Shown: in pieces, positions 52,813 to 60,939 of the stretch
How the letters are laid out: each line of letters begins with the position of its first letter
How positions within the stretch are numbered: position 1 is the first letter of the stretch
Origin: Streptomyces sp. LBL
GTDB lineage: Bacteria; Actinomycetota; Actinomycetes; Streptomycetales; Streptomycetaceae
DNA length: 64,000 nt
Direction: 5' to 3'
NCBI RefSeq assembly: GCF_029893585.1
Contig: NZ_JARXYX010000003.1
Span: 290,982 to 354,981 of the forward strand
Made by a program: the position numbers and the translations under genes
Notes under the pieces: model-generated
Told to the model about the DNA's origin: nothing
Seen by the model: the letters and a program-made list of their open reading frames with translations, nothing else
The model's database searches: none

Positions 52813-53982
52813 TCACTCCACGGCGGTCACGGTCCCCGCGCCGACAGTCCGCCCGCCCTCACGGATGGCGAACCCCAGCCCCGGCTCCAGAGGCACCTCA
52901 CGACCCAGCTCGACGGTCATGGCGACCTTCTCCCCGGGCCGGGCGACAGCGATCTCCCCGAGGTCCACGGAACCGACCACATCCGCCGTACGGATGTAGA
53001 ACTGCGGCCGGTACCCCGTGGCGACCGGCGTCGACCGCCCGCCCTCACGCGTCGTCAGCACATACACCTGCGCCGAGAAACGACTCCGGGGCACCACGCT
53101 TCCCGGCACCGCCACCACGTGCCCCCGCCGCACCGCGTCCCGGGGAACACCCCGCAGCAGCAGCGCCACGCTGTCCCCGGCCTGCGCTTCCTCCATCGGC
53201 TTGCCGAAGGTCTCCAGACCCGTGACCACCGTCTCCACGGCGGCCCCGAGCACCTCGACCCGGTCGCCGACGCGCACCGTGCCCCGTTCGACCGCTCCGG
53301 TCACGACGGTTCCCCGGCCGGTGATGGTCAGCACGTTCTCGACCGGCATCAGGAAGGGCGCGTCCAGGTACCGCTCGGGCGTCGGCACGTACGTGTCCAC
53401 CGCGTCGAGCAGCGCCTCGATGGAGGCCGTCCACCGCGGGTCTCCCTCCAGGGCCCGGAGCCCGGACACCCGTACGACGGGAGCCGCGTCGCCGCCGTAG
53501 CCGTGCGCGGTGAGCAGGTCGCGGACCTCCAGCTCGACCAGGTCGATGAGCTCCTCGTCGCCCGCGTCGGCCTTGTTGAGGGCGACGACGACGTGGTCGA
53601 CGCCCACCTGCCGGGCCAGCAGCACGTGTTCGGCGGTCTGCGGCATGACCCCGTCGAGCGCGGAGACGACGAGGATCGCCCCGTCGAGCTGCGCGGCTCC
53701 GGTGACCATGTTCTTGACGTAGTCGGCGTGACCCGGCATGTCGACGTGCGCGTAGTGCCGGGTGTCGGTCTCGTACTCGACGTGCGCGATGTTGATGGTG
53801 ATGCCGCGCGCGGCCTCCTCCGGCGCCCGGTCGATGCGGTCGAACGGCACGAACGTGCCGGAGCCGCGCGCGGCGAGGACCTTGGTGATGGCGGCGGTCA
53901 AGGTGGTCTTGCCGTGGTCGACGTGCCCCATCGTGCCGATGTTCAGATGCGGTTTGGTGCGGATGTATGCCGTTTTGGACAT
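52813..53982 (-). CDS. tuf3: Divergent elongation factor Tu (EF-Tu3 type)
   Basis: 389 residues. G1 'GHVDHGKTT', G2 'RGITINIAH', G3 'DMPGHADY' (usual DCPGH), G4 'NKAD', G5 'SGLRAL' (usual SALKAL). Domains 2 and 3 follow ('[20 protein letters not shown]', '[12 protein letters not shown]'). The divergence, the isolated setting (no fusA/rps genes) and Met for Cys in G3 match the third EF-Tu gene of Streptomyces coelicolor relatives rather than the main tuf1. Those proteins are expressed under stringent conditions and can be insensitive to kirromycin-type drugs. I infer a stand-by EF-Tu. Confidence 0.9.
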   Translation of the reverse strand: MSKTAYIRTKPHLNIGTMGHVDHGKTTLTAAITKVLAARGSGTFVPFDRIDRAPEEAARGITINIAHVEYETDTRHYAHVDMPGHADYVKNMVTGAAQLDGAILVVSALDGVMPQTAEHVLLARQVGVDHVVVALNKADAGDEELIDLVELEVRDLLTAHGYGGDAAPVVRVSGLRALEGDPRWTASIEALLDAVDTYVPTPERYLDAPFLMPVENVLTITGRGTVVTGAVERGTVRVGDRVEVLGAAVETVVTGLETFGKPMEEAQAGDSVALLLRGVPRDAVRRGHVVAVPGSVVPRSRFSAQVYVLTTREGGRSTPVATGYRPQFYIRTADVVGSVDLGEIAVARPGEKVAMTVELGREVPLEPGLGFAIREGGRTVGAGTVTAVE

Positions 53983-54088
53983 GGCGGTACCTCGAAGTCT
54001 CTCGGTCAGGAGATCTCTCGTGGGAGAGGGGACCCCGGAAACTCGCCGACCCTCCCCCTGCGGGGTCCGCCGGACGATCCGGGGAGGG

Positions 54089-54205
54089 TCAGCTTCGGGC
54101 GCCGTCGGCGGCAGCAGCAGTTGCGGCAGCAGGGAGAGCGGGAACGGCAGCCTTCGGGGCATCCGCGACCGCGGATGCTGCGAGGAGGAAGGCGTACCGG
54201 AACAT
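54089..54205 (-). CDS. 38-residue Ala-rich peptide upstream of tuf3
   Basis: ATG at 54205 with AAGGA 10 bases upstream; '[20 protein letters not shown]' followed by an Ala-rich tail, stop at 54089. The N-terminus looks like a short hydrophobic signal/TM segment. It lies 107 bases before the tuf3 start in the same direction and could be a leader peptide or a small exported peptide. No homologue can be judged from sequence alone; it may be chance. Confidence 0.35.
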   Translation of the reverse strand: MFRYAFLLAASAVADAPKAAVPALPAAATAAAADGARS

Positions 54206-54321
54206 GACGCAGATCCTTGCCGACGCGTTGTCCCACGTCGAATGGTTTTCCGCGGTGGCGTGGCACACAACGGACCGGATCCATACGCCGATCACACACG
54301 TCCGTCAGTTACCGTCACTGA

Positions 54322-55146
54322 ATGCTCGATGCCACCACCCGCTCTGGGGGCACGGCCACGGCCTCTCTCCGGGCCACCGCCACGGAGCTCACCGTCGCCG
54401 CAGAACTCACCACCGCCACAGAGCTCGCCGTCGCCACGGAACTCGCGACCGTCGTCCGCGCTCCGGTGGGCTTCTCCGCGCGCTGCACGAGAGTGCTGCT
54501 CTCGCCGTGGTCGCGCCTGTCCCTGCTGGTCGCCCTGCTCGCCGGCGCCGCTTCGACCGTTCTCCTCTTCGAGCCGCAGCGGCTGCTGGCGGACGGCTGG
54601 CCACCGCAACTCGGCGGAGCCGCGGCGGCGGTCGTCTTCGCGGTGGCGTACGGGCTGTGCACGGTCGCCTTCGTTCCCCGCCCCCTGCTGAACCTGGCGG
54701 CGGGCGCGGTCTTCGGCTCCCAGTTCGGGATCGGCTCGGCCCTCGCGGGCACCGTGCTCGGCGCCGGTATCGCCTTCGGTCTGGGCCGGATACTCGGCCA
54801 GGACGCGCTGCGTCCGCTGCTGCGGGGGCGGTGGCTGAAGGCCGCGGACGGGCAGCTGAGCCGACACGGCTTCCGTTCGATGCTGGCGGCCCGGCTGTTC
54901 CCCGGCGTGCCGTTCTGGGCCGCCAACTACTGCGCGGCCGTCTCCCGTATGGCCACCGTCCCGTTCCTGGTGGCAACGGCGCTCGGCTCGATCCCGAACA
55001 CCGCCGCGTACGTCGTCGCGGGCGCCCGCGCCTCGGCGCCGACCTCTCCGGCCTTCCTGATCGCGATGGCCTGCATCGCGCTTCCTGCGCTGGTGGGCGC
55101 GGTGGTGGCCTGGCGCAAGCGCCACCAACTGCGCGGGGTCCGGTAG
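54322..55146 (+). CDS. TVP38/TMEM64-family membrane protein
   Basis: 274 residues. The first ~45 residues are unusual: Ala/Thr/Glu units 'ATELTVAAELTTATELAVAT' encoded by 18-base repeats. From ~60 on, five to six TM segments with the family core 'CTVAFVPRPLLNLAAGAVFG', 'GIAFGLGRILGQDALRPLL' and 'LAARLFPGVPFWAANYCAAV' (the F/G...RxxPxxP-like block). Related to DedA proteins; probable lipid-scramblase-like or transport role. The start at 54322 may be too early given the repetitive head; a later start near residue 45 is possible. Confidence 0.8.
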   Translation: MLDATTRSGGTATASLRATATELTVAAELTTATELAVATELATVVRAPVGFSARCTRVLLSPWSRLSLLVALLAGAASTVLLFEPQRLLADGWPPQLGGAAAAVVFAVAYGLCTVAFVPRPLLNLAAGAVFGSQFGIGSALAGTVLGAGIAFGLGRILGQDALRPLLRGRWLKAADGQLSRHGFRSMLAARLFPGVPFWAANYCAAVSRMATVPFLVATALGSIPNTAAYVVAGARASAPTSPAFLIAMACIALPALVGAVVAWRKRHQLRGVR

Positions 55147-55185
55147 CCGGTAGCTGCTTACCGGTTGCCGGTTGCCGGTTGCCGG
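55147..55185. repeat. Short GGTTGCC-type tandem repeat between convergent genes
   Basis: The 39-base gap contains four consecutive copies of a 7-base unit (CCGGTTG) between the TVP38 gene and the thiolase gene. Confidence 0.8.
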
Positions 55186-56355
55186 TTACACGGACTCCAG
55201 GACCATCGCGTTGGCGAGTCCGCCCGCCTCGCACATGGTCTGCAGGGCGTAGCGGGCGCCGCGTTCCCGCATCGCGTGCACGAGGGTGGTCGTCAGCCGG
55301 GTGCCGCTCGCGCCGAGCGGGTGGCCGAGGGCGATCGCGCCGCCGTGCACGTTGACCTTCGCGAAGTCGGCGCCTGTCTCCTGCTGCCAGGCCAGGACCA
55401 CGCTGGAGAACGCCTCGTTGACCTCGAACAGGTCGATGTCGTCGAGGGAGAGGTGCGCCCTGCGCAGCACCTTCTCGGTGGCGGGGATGACGCCGGTGAG
55501 CATCAGGACCGGGTCGGAGCCGGTGACGGCGAAGCTGTGCAGCCGGGCGAGGGGGCGCAGGCCGAGGCGGGCCGCGGTCTCGCTGGACGTGATGAGCACG
55601 GCGGAGGCGCCGTCGTTGACGGGGCTGGCGTTGCCCGCGGTGACGTTCCACTCGATCTGCGGGAAGCGCTCGGAGAAGTGGGGGTCCTGGTAGGCAGGCT
55701 TGAGGCCGGCGAGGATCTCGGTGGTGCTGCCCGGCCGTACGCACTCGTCGCGCGAGACACCGTCCAGCGGTGCGACCTCGGCGTCGAAGAGGCCGGCGTC
55801 CCAGGCCGCGGCGGCCCGGTGGTGCGAGGAGACCGCGAAGGCGTCCATCCGGTCGCGGGTGAGCGACCACTTGGCGGCGATGAGTTCGGCGCTGATGCCC
55901 TGCGGGACGAGGCCGTCGCGGTAGCGCTCGGCGACTCCGGGTCCGAACGGGTCCTTGCCTTCCGGCACGTTGGACCACATCGGCACGCGGCTCATGGACT
56001 CGACACCGCAGGCGACGACCATGTCGTAGGCGCCCGCGATGACGCCCTGCGCCGCGAAGTGCACGGCCTGCTGGGAGGAGCCGCACTGGCGGTCCACGGT
56101 GGTAGCGGGAACGCTCTCCGGGAAGCCCGCGGACAGGACCGCGTACCGGGTGGTGTTCATGGCCTGCTCGCCGACCTGGTCGACGGTGCCGCCGATGACG
56201 TCGTCGATCAGGGCCGGGTCGACGCCGGACCGCTCGACGAGGGTGCGCAGGGTGTGGGCGAGGAGTTGCACGGGGTGGATGTGTGCGAGGGCGCCGTTCG
56301 GCTTGCCCTTGGCTATCGGGGTGCGTACGGCTTCGACGATCACTGCGTCACGCAT
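55186..56355 (-). CDS. Thiolase (acetyl-CoA C-acyltransferase)
   Basis: 389 residues from the ATG at 56355 (GGAGG 8 bases upstream; an ATG five codons earlier is less well placed). Active-site Cys in 'TTVDRQCGSSQQAVHFAAQ' (~86), His in 'VNVHGGAIALGHPLGASGTR', and the C-terminal Cys motif 'TMCEAGGLANAMVLE' (usual CxGxG is here CEAGG). The closest pattern is degradative FadA/steroid-type thiolase. Divergent from an HxlR regulator 118 bases away, which probably controls it. Pathway partner genes are not adjacent. Confidence 0.9.
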   Translation of the reverse strand: MRDAVIVEAVRTPIAKGKPNGALAHIHPVQLLAHTLRTLVERSGVDPALIDDVIGGTVDQVGEQAMNTTRYAVLSAGFPESVPATTVDRQCGSSQQAVHFAAQGVIAGAYDMVVACGVESMSRVPMWSNVPEGKDPFGPGVAERYRDGLVPQGISAELIAAKWSLTRDRMDAFAVSSHHRAAAAWDAGLFDAEVAPLDGVSRDECVRPGSTTEILAGLKPAYQDPHFSERFPQIEWNVTAGNASPVNDGASAVLITSSETAARLGLRPLARLHSFAVTGSDPVLMLTGVIPATEKVLRRAHLSLDDIDLFEVNEAFSSVVLAWQQETGADFAKVNVHGGAIALGHPLGASGTRLTTTLVHAMRERGARYALQTMCEAGGLANAMVLESV

Positions 56356-56473
56356 GGTGCCGGCCTCCACGATTACCAGTGAGTAGGAAATCTGGATTCA
56401 CCATAACTCTGCAAGTTGGAAAAACAAACCTTCCCTGGGTCGGACCACCACCCCCTCGCCTAGAATGAGCGTC
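56356..56473. promoter_or_regulatory. Divergent thiolase/HxlR promoter region
   Basis: AT-richer 118-base gap. TAGAAT at 56461-56466 is a good -10 box for the HxlR gene and stands only 7 bases before the chosen ATG, implying a leaderless or nearly leaderless mRNA. Confidence 0.5.
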
Positions 56474-56941
56474 ATGGCCGCCCCGAAAGATCCGCGCCCC
56501 TGCTCGATCGCCGACGCCCTGGCGCTCGTCGGCGAGAAGTACTCACTGCTCGTCCTCCGCGAGGCATGCCTGGGCAACGGCCGCTTCGACCAGCTCGTAC
56601 GCAACATCGGCGCCCCGCGCGACATCCTCGCGACCCGGCTGCGCCGGCTCGTGGACGCCGGGATCCTGACCAAGCGCGTCTACAGCGAGCGGCCGCAGCG
56701 CTTCGAGTACCGGCCGACGGAGGCAGGGCTGGAACTGGAGCCGGTCCTGGTGACCCTGATGGCGTGGGGCGACCGCCACCTCCACCGGGACGACCGCCCG
56801 ATGGTGATCGAGCACGCCTGCGGCGAGGAACTGGTTCCGGTCGTGACCTGCCGGGCCTGCGGGGACCCGGTCCGCCACGAGGACCTGACGGCCCGTCCAC
56901 AGGTTCCGGGGTGGACGGTGGCGGGCCCGGCGGCCGCGTAG
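56474..56941 (+). CDS. HxlR-family transcriptional regulator
   Basis: 155 residues from the ATG at 56474; an ATG three codons earlier overlaps the -10 box. 'CSIADALALVGEKYSLLVLREACLGNGRFDQLVRNIGAPRDILATRLRRLVDAGIL' is the HxlR winged helix (residues ~10-65) with the redox-type Cys. The C-terminal extension 'HACGEELVPVVTCRACGDPV' has three Cys that could bind metal or sense redox. Divergent from the thiolase gene, its likely target. Confidence 0.9.
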   Translation: MAAPKDPRPCSIADALALVGEKYSLLVLREACLGNGRFDQLVRNIGAPRDILATRLRRLVDAGILTKRVYSERPQRFEYRPTEAGLELEPVLVTLMAWGDRHLHRDDRPMVIEHACGEELVPVVTCRACGDPVRHEDLTARPQVPGWTVAGPAAA

Positions 56942-57114
56942 CCCCGGCCGCCGCTGCCAAACCCCTGTGCCGGGCCTGTCACTTCAGGACGCTACGCTGC
57001 CCTCGACACGTCTGATGATCGCACTTCTGATCACCGCATTTCCGATCACCGCGCCCGCCGGCTCGGTGTGCCCGTCGTTCCCCACCACGATCAGCGCTTG
57101 GACTCCGTAACTTC

Positions 57115-57990
57115 ATGTCTTGGTTTGAATCCCTCATCCTCGGACTCGTCCAGGGGCTGACCGAGTTCCTCCCCGTCTCCTCCAGCGCGCATCTGCGGCT
57201 GACGGCGGCCTTCGCGGGATGGGAGGACCCCGGCGCGGCCTTCACCGCGATCACCCAGATCGGGACCGAGGCCGCCGTGCTGATCTACTTCCGCAAGGAC
57301 ATCGGGCGGATCATCTCGGCGTGGGGGCGTTCGCTGGCCAGCAAGGAGATACGCGCGAGCCACGACGCGCAGATGGGCTGGCTGGTGATCGTCGGCTCGA
57401 TCCCCATCGGGGTGCTCGGAGTGACGCTCAAGGACCAGATCGAGGGCCCGTTCCGCGATCTGCGGATCACCGCGACGATGCTGATCATCGTCGGCGTGAT
57501 CATCGGCATCGCCGACCGGCTGGCGGCACGCGACGAGAGCGGCGGCCGGCACCGGACGCCCAAGCAGCGCAAGTCCCTCGACAACCTGGGCATCAAGGAC
57601 GGCCTGATCTTCGGCCTCTGCCAGGCCTGCGCCCTCATCCCAGGCGTCTCCCGCTCCGGCGCCACCATCAGCGGTGGCCTGTTCATGGGCTACAAGCGCG
57701 AGGCCGCGGCCCGGTACTCCTTCCTCCTCGCCATCCCCGCGGTCCTCGCCTCCGGCCTGTTCGAACTCAAGGACGCGATGGGCAGCGGCCACGTCTCCTG
57801 GGGCCCCACGATCTTCGCCACGGTGATCGCCTTCGGCGCCGGCTACGCGGTCATCGCCTGGTTCATGAAGTACATCTCGACCAAGAGCTTCATGCCCTTC
57901 GTCTGGTACCGCATCGCCCTCGGCATCCTGGTGATCGTGCTGGTCAGCATGGGCGCGCTGAGCCCGCACGCGGCGGAGTCGTCCGGCTGA
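57115..57990 (+). CDS. uppP: Undecaprenyl-diphosphatase
   Basis: 291 residues. Catalytic motifs 'LGLVQGLTEFLPVSSSAHL' (residues ~8-26; the Glu and SSSAH) and 'PGVSRSGATISGGLFMG' (~176-192) are intact. Eight hydrophobic segments. It recycles undecaprenyl pyrophosphate to the carrier lipid for peptidoglycan synthesis and confers bacitracin tolerance. It is the last chromosomal gene before the IS region. Confidence 0.95.
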   Translation: MSWFESLILGLVQGLTEFLPVSSSAHLRLTAAFAGWEDPGAAFTAITQIGTEAAVLIYFRKDIGRIISAWGRSLASKEIRASHDAQMGWLVIVGSIPIGVLGVTLKDQIEGPFRDLRITATMLIIVGVIIGIADRLAARDESGGRHRTPKQRKSLDNLGIKDGLIFGLCQACALIPGVSRSGATISGGLFMGYKREAAARYSFLLAIPAVLASGLFELKDAMGSGHVSWGPTIFATVIAFGAGYAVIAWFMKYISTKSFMPFVWYRIALGILVIVLVSMGALSPHAAESSG

Positions 57991-58135
57991 ACCAGGGCCG
58001 CACAGGTAGCGCTATCTAGCATTTTCTAGCGCCTGATTGCATCACCACGCCATGATCATCTCCCACTCATCTCCCACCTGAGAGACGGGACGCACTCCCC
58101 TAGGGCGTGTGCGTCCGCAAAGTAAGGGATGACAG
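57991..58135. promoter_or_regulatory. Gap between uppP and IS1182 element with CTAGC dyad
   Basis: 145 bases. GCGCTA (58009-58014) and TAGCGC (58027-58032) flank CTAGC-attttCTAGC, an AT-rich operator-like dyad. Any gene it controlled has been separated from it by the IS element. No gene. Confidence 0.35.
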
Positions 58136-58194
58136 GGAAGGGCCCGCACGGCTTGCGGACGCTGTTCGGGCCCGGTTGCTTCGCCCCGTCGGAT

Positions 58195-59847
58195 CTATCC
58201 GGCGGGGCGAAGTGCTGCGAAGTGGCTGGTGCGGGTGTGGGCCCGTGGTGCGCCGGTGAGGTGGGCGTCGATGCGGGCGAGGTTGATGGCGGCGCCGGTG
58301 AGTTGGTGCTGGAGGCTGGTCTTGGCCAGGCCCTGGTAGCGGGATCTGCGTAAGCCGCAACGTCCAACGCCTTGGGAGATGGTTCCTTCGACTCCGGCGC
58401 GGATCTTGTATCGGGCTTTCCACTCGTCGGTCTGTTGAAGGGCGCGGGTCTGCTGGAGGGCCTGGTGCTCGTCGTGCTGCCGCAGGGTGAGTTCCCTGCG
58501 TTCGGCCTTGGGTGAGCTGACGCAGTTGCGCAAGGCGGGGCAGCGGCGGCAGTCGGCGGGTGAGAATCTGACCCGGATCACGGGAAGCTCCTGCTGAGAG
58601 CTGCGCAGGGCCCACTGGGTGCTGGTGGCTCCGTTCGGGCAGGTCACCTGCTGCTTGTCCCAGTCGATGCTGAAGGCGTCCTGTCCGTAGCCGCTGCCGT
58701 TCTTCGACTGGGCGACGGTGACGGCTTGCAGCGGCCCGTGCAGCTCGATGCCGTGCTCACGCCGGGCGGTCGTCAGCACGGCGGCGCTGGGATATCCGGC
58801 ATCGACCCAGTGCTCGCCGGGCAGGCAGTCCCGCTCTGCGAGGCAGGCATGGATCGGGCCGGCCATCACGCTGTCCGGGACGGTGGCGTCGGTCGTGGCG
58901 ACGTTTGTGATCAGGTTCGGGATGTCCGGCTCGCAGGTCTCGGTGAGATGGGCCTTGTATCCGTCCCACAGGATGTCGCGTTTCTTGCTGCCCCTGGCTT
59001 CGGGGTCATAGGGCGTGACCAGGCGCGTTGCGCCCGGCGGGCGGTCTTTTGGGTCCCGCCGCCGCACCTCGCCCCCGACTCGGTGGAAGTGCTGGACCCA
59101 CATCTGCCGCAGGATCTGGACCTGCTCCAGCTCCCGCAGTCCGGCCGGTGCCCGGGGCGAGAAGACGGCCTCAAGCAGTCGCATCCCGTCCGTCCCGATC
59201 CGTCGGCCGACCTCCTCCCGTTTGGCGTGGGCCTTGGGGAACCGGGAGTCCTCGGCCCGGGTGGCGTAGTGCCTGAACCAGTCTGGTTCGGCGGTGTCCG
59301 CCAGCCAGTCGGGGGCAGCCTGCGCGAGCGTGTTCAGCGCCGAACGCAGCGTTTCCGCAACCATCTCCAGCCAGCACAGTTCCCGTGCCGCGGACTGCAC
59401 GTGCGTGGAGTCGGTACGGGCCCGACCGGCGGTCTTGAGCAGTCCCTTGTCCCGGGCCGCGGTCAGGATGCCGTCCAGCACCCGCCTGCCCGCCTCCGCA
59501 TCGATGAGACGGTCCCGGAACTCCGACAGAACGGAGAAGTCGAAACCCGGATCAGTCAGTTCCAGCGCGAGGGCGTATTTGAAGTCGATCCTCGCCCGCA
59601 CCGCCTCGGCGGCCTGCCGGTCGGTGAGCCCCTCGACGAACTGCAACACCAGCACCAACGCCAGACGCCCCGGTGCCCAGGCGGGTTTCCCCCGCGCCGG
59701 GAAGAGATCCGCGAACTCCTCATCGGTGAACAACGGCCCCAGCTCGTCCCGAACCCGGATCGCCAGGCTCCCTTTCGGGAAGGCCGCCCGTGCCACCCGC
59801 ACCGTCTCCGCCGGAATCTCGCCCGGCCCGCTCGGCTGCATAGACAT
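58195..59847 (-). CDS. IS1182-family transposase
   Basis: 550 residues from the ATG at 59847; ATGs at 59862 and 59841 are alternatives. N-terminal DUF772-type helical domain ('LFTDEEFADLFPARGKPAWAPGRLALVLVLQFVEGLTDRQAAEAVRARID' region), then the DDE core: 'RARTDSTHVQSA' (first Asp), 'GEHWVDAGYPSAAVL' (second Asp) and 'YKIRAGVEGTISQGVGRCGLRRSRYQG' (catalytic Glu). A CxxC-type insertion ('DCRRCPALRNC') is also typical. The frame is intact, so the element may still move. Confidence 0.92.
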   Translation of the reverse strand: MSMQPSGPGEIPAETVRVARAAFPKGSLAIRVRDELGPLFTDEEFADLFPARGKPAWAPGRLALVLVLQFVEGLTDRQAAEAVRARIDFKYALALELTDPGFDFSVLSEFRDRLIDAEAGRRVLDGILTAARDKGLLKTAGRARTDSTHVQSAARELCWLEMVAETLRSALNTLAQAAPDWLADTAEPDWFRHYATRAEDSRFPKAHAKREEVGRRIGTDGMRLLEAVFSPRAPAGLRELEQVQILRQMWVQHFHRVGGEVRRRDPKDRPPGATRLVTPYDPEARGSKKRDILWDGYKAHLTETCEPDIPNLITNVATTDATVPDSVMAGPIHACLAERDCLPGEHWVDAGYPSAAVLTTARREHGIELHGPLQAVTVAQSKNGSGYGQDAFSIDWDKQQVTCPNGATSTQWALRSSQQELPVIRVRFSPADCRRCPALRNCVSSPKAERRELTLRQHDEHQALQQTRALQQTDEWKARYKIRAGVEGTISQGVGRCGLRRSRYQGLAKTSLQHQLTGAAINLARIDAHLTGAPRAHTRTSHFAALRPAG

Positions 59848-59868
59848 CGACACCCACCCCATACGACA

Positions 59869-59911
59869 ACGTCGGCTCCCAAGACCACAACCGCGTCTTG
59901 GGAGCCGACGT
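59869..59911. terminator. Hairpin inside the IS, upstream of the transposase
   Basis: Perfect 17-bp stem (59869-59885 with 59895-59911; core GTCGGCTCCCAAGAC) and 9-base loop between the right TIR and the transposase start. It would block transcripts entering from outside or hide the ribosome site in read-through RNA. Confidence 0.8.
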
Positions 59912-59964
59912 CACGCACGGGCCCGAATTAACCAACAGCGTCGGCTTGCCGTGCGGGCCCTTCC

Positions 59965-60255
59965 GTACAGAGGGTAGAGCGGGTCAGCTGAGGTTCATGT
60001 CCGGCCCAGGCCGCGACCCTCTCCACGAGGAAACGCAGCCGCTCATCCACCGTGTCCCAGGTGGCACCGGTGAGGCCATCCAGCGCGGTGGCCGTGAGGA
60101 TGAGCCAGCCGAGGCGCGCTTCCATGTCCTCCCACGCGTGCGTCACCTCGACTGCCTCACCGTGCCCCGTACACCGCTATGGCGACTTCCCCCATGTCCC
60201 CGTTGATCGCGAGGACCTGGAGGAGCCGGATGTCCCCAGCCGCCGGTGATCTCAT
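59965..60255 (-). pseudogene. MazG-like protein, frameshifted and cut by the IS
   Basis: From 60255 the frame reads 'DIRLLQVLAINGDMGEVAIA' then hits TGA at 60157; in the next frame it continues 'GEAVEVTHAWEDMEARLGWL' and 'TVDERLRFLVERVAAWAGH', together the MazG-like (all-alpha NTP pyrophosphohydrolase) pattern 'GEV...THxWEDvexEL'. Thus one frameshift near 60160, and the 3' end now reads into the IS right end at 59964. Small MazG-like genes are common passengers of actinobacterial mobile elements. Confidence 0.6.
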
Positions 60256-60259
60256 CCGG

Positions 60260-60361
60260 CGCGCGGCCCTGGAGCTGGTGCTCCACCACCGCCGCGCCGT
60301 CCCCGCTCACGGTGTCCAGGGCGACCATGGCCGTCACGATGACGTCCGCGAACTCCTTCGA
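60260..60361 (-). pseudogene. Second MazG-like C-terminal fragment
   Basis: 'KEFADVIVTAMVALDTVSGD' and 'GAAVVEHQLQ' equal the C-terminal helices of MazG-like proteins ('EL.DVxVTAMVAL'). It directly precedes the other fragment on the same strand, so two tandem copies existed. The sequence before residue 'SK' is not family-like. Confidence 0.5.
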
Positions 60362-60391
60362 CACACCATCGACGCTTCTCCTTCCGATGGG

Positions 60392-60499
60392 CAGGTCGAG
60401 GAAGACCTCGACGCATTGGCCGCGAAACTCGTCGCTAGCTGGCCGGAACTCCCCAAGGAACGCAGGGTCGAGCTCGGTCGCCTCCTGGCTGGCCCCTGA
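60392..60499 (+). pseudogene. C-terminal fragment of an unidentified helical protein
   Basis: The plus strand reads 'VEEDLDALAAKLVASWPELP', 'KERRVELGRLLAGP' then TGA at 60497, followed 15 bases later by a canonical terminator. It looks like the end of a small regulator or recombinase-associated protein; the beginning is missing (fused to the antisense of the MazG fragment). Confidence 0.35.
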
Positions 60500-60514
60500 T
60501 ACGACTCCTGGTGC

Positions 60515-60550
60515 AACGAAAACGCCCCGGCTCACCGGGGCGTTTTCGTT
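60515..60550. terminator. Canonical bidirectional terminator
   Basis: Perfect 16-bp stem AACGAAAACGCCCCGG / CCGGGGCGTTTTCGTT with CTCA loop and flanking T/A runs, between convergent frames ending at 60499 (+) and 60563 (-). Confidence 0.9.
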
Positions 60551-60562
60551 TGTGCGCTCAGG

Positions 60563-60898
60563 TCAGCGCAGGCCGTCTGTGTCGTCGTGCTCTTCGCCGA
60601 CTGGGAGTGGCCGGCGGTCGTTCCCCGGGTCCTCGCTGTAGGTAACCGCGGAGGATGCTTCTTGGAAGTTGAGCCTGAGCTGCTCTTCTGACGGAGCATC
60701 AATCGGGTAGGAGGGCCGGTCACCCGGCCCTCCTACCCGATTGATACGTCGGCGTCTCGCCATGGACATTTTCGAGTTCCGGTGGCGTCGCTGAGGAGAC
60801 GTTTGCTGCCACCGGCCGGACGCGACCCCGACGCTGATCGCCGAAGCTCCGAGCAGGACACCGATGAGACCCGTCAATGCACCAGTCGGGACACGCAT
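60563..60898 (-). CDS. Small membrane protein, unknown
   Basis: 111 residues from the ATG at 60898, preceded by GGAGG three bases away. Residues 5-27 ('TGALTGLIGVLLGASAISVGVASG') are a TM/signal-like segment; the rest is polar ('RRHRNSKMSMARRRRINRVG', then an acidic C-terminus ending DDTDGLR). No family recognised. Codon bias is normal, and it ends at a strong terminator, so expression is plausible. It sits between IS relics and may be a passenger gene. Confidence 0.55.
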   Translation of the reverse strand: MRVPTGALTGLIGVLLGASAISVGVASGRWQQTSPQRRHRNSKMSMARRRRINRVGGPGDRPSYPIDAPSEEQLRLNFQEASSAVTYSEDPGNDRRPLPVGEEHDDTDGLR

Positions 60899-60939
60899 AA
60901 GCCTCCACCAAGACCCCTGACGGCCGCACACGAGTGCAT

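Larger units (their letters stand above)
58136..59964 (-). mobile_element. IS1182-family insertion sequence, complete
   Basis: 1829 bp bounded by 31-bp imperfect terminal inverted repeats at 58136-58166 and 59934-59964 (28 of 31 positions match when one is reverse-complemented; both begin GGAAGGGCCCGCACGGC). It carries one transposase gene on the minus strand. No unambiguous target duplication is seen next to the ends. Its right end cut into a MazG-like gene. Confidence 0.88.

Noticed and set aside
58131..59970. ACAG as target-site duplication of the IS1182 element
   Set aside because: ACAG occurs on both sides but not at matching distances from the inverted repeat ends, so it cannot be claimed.
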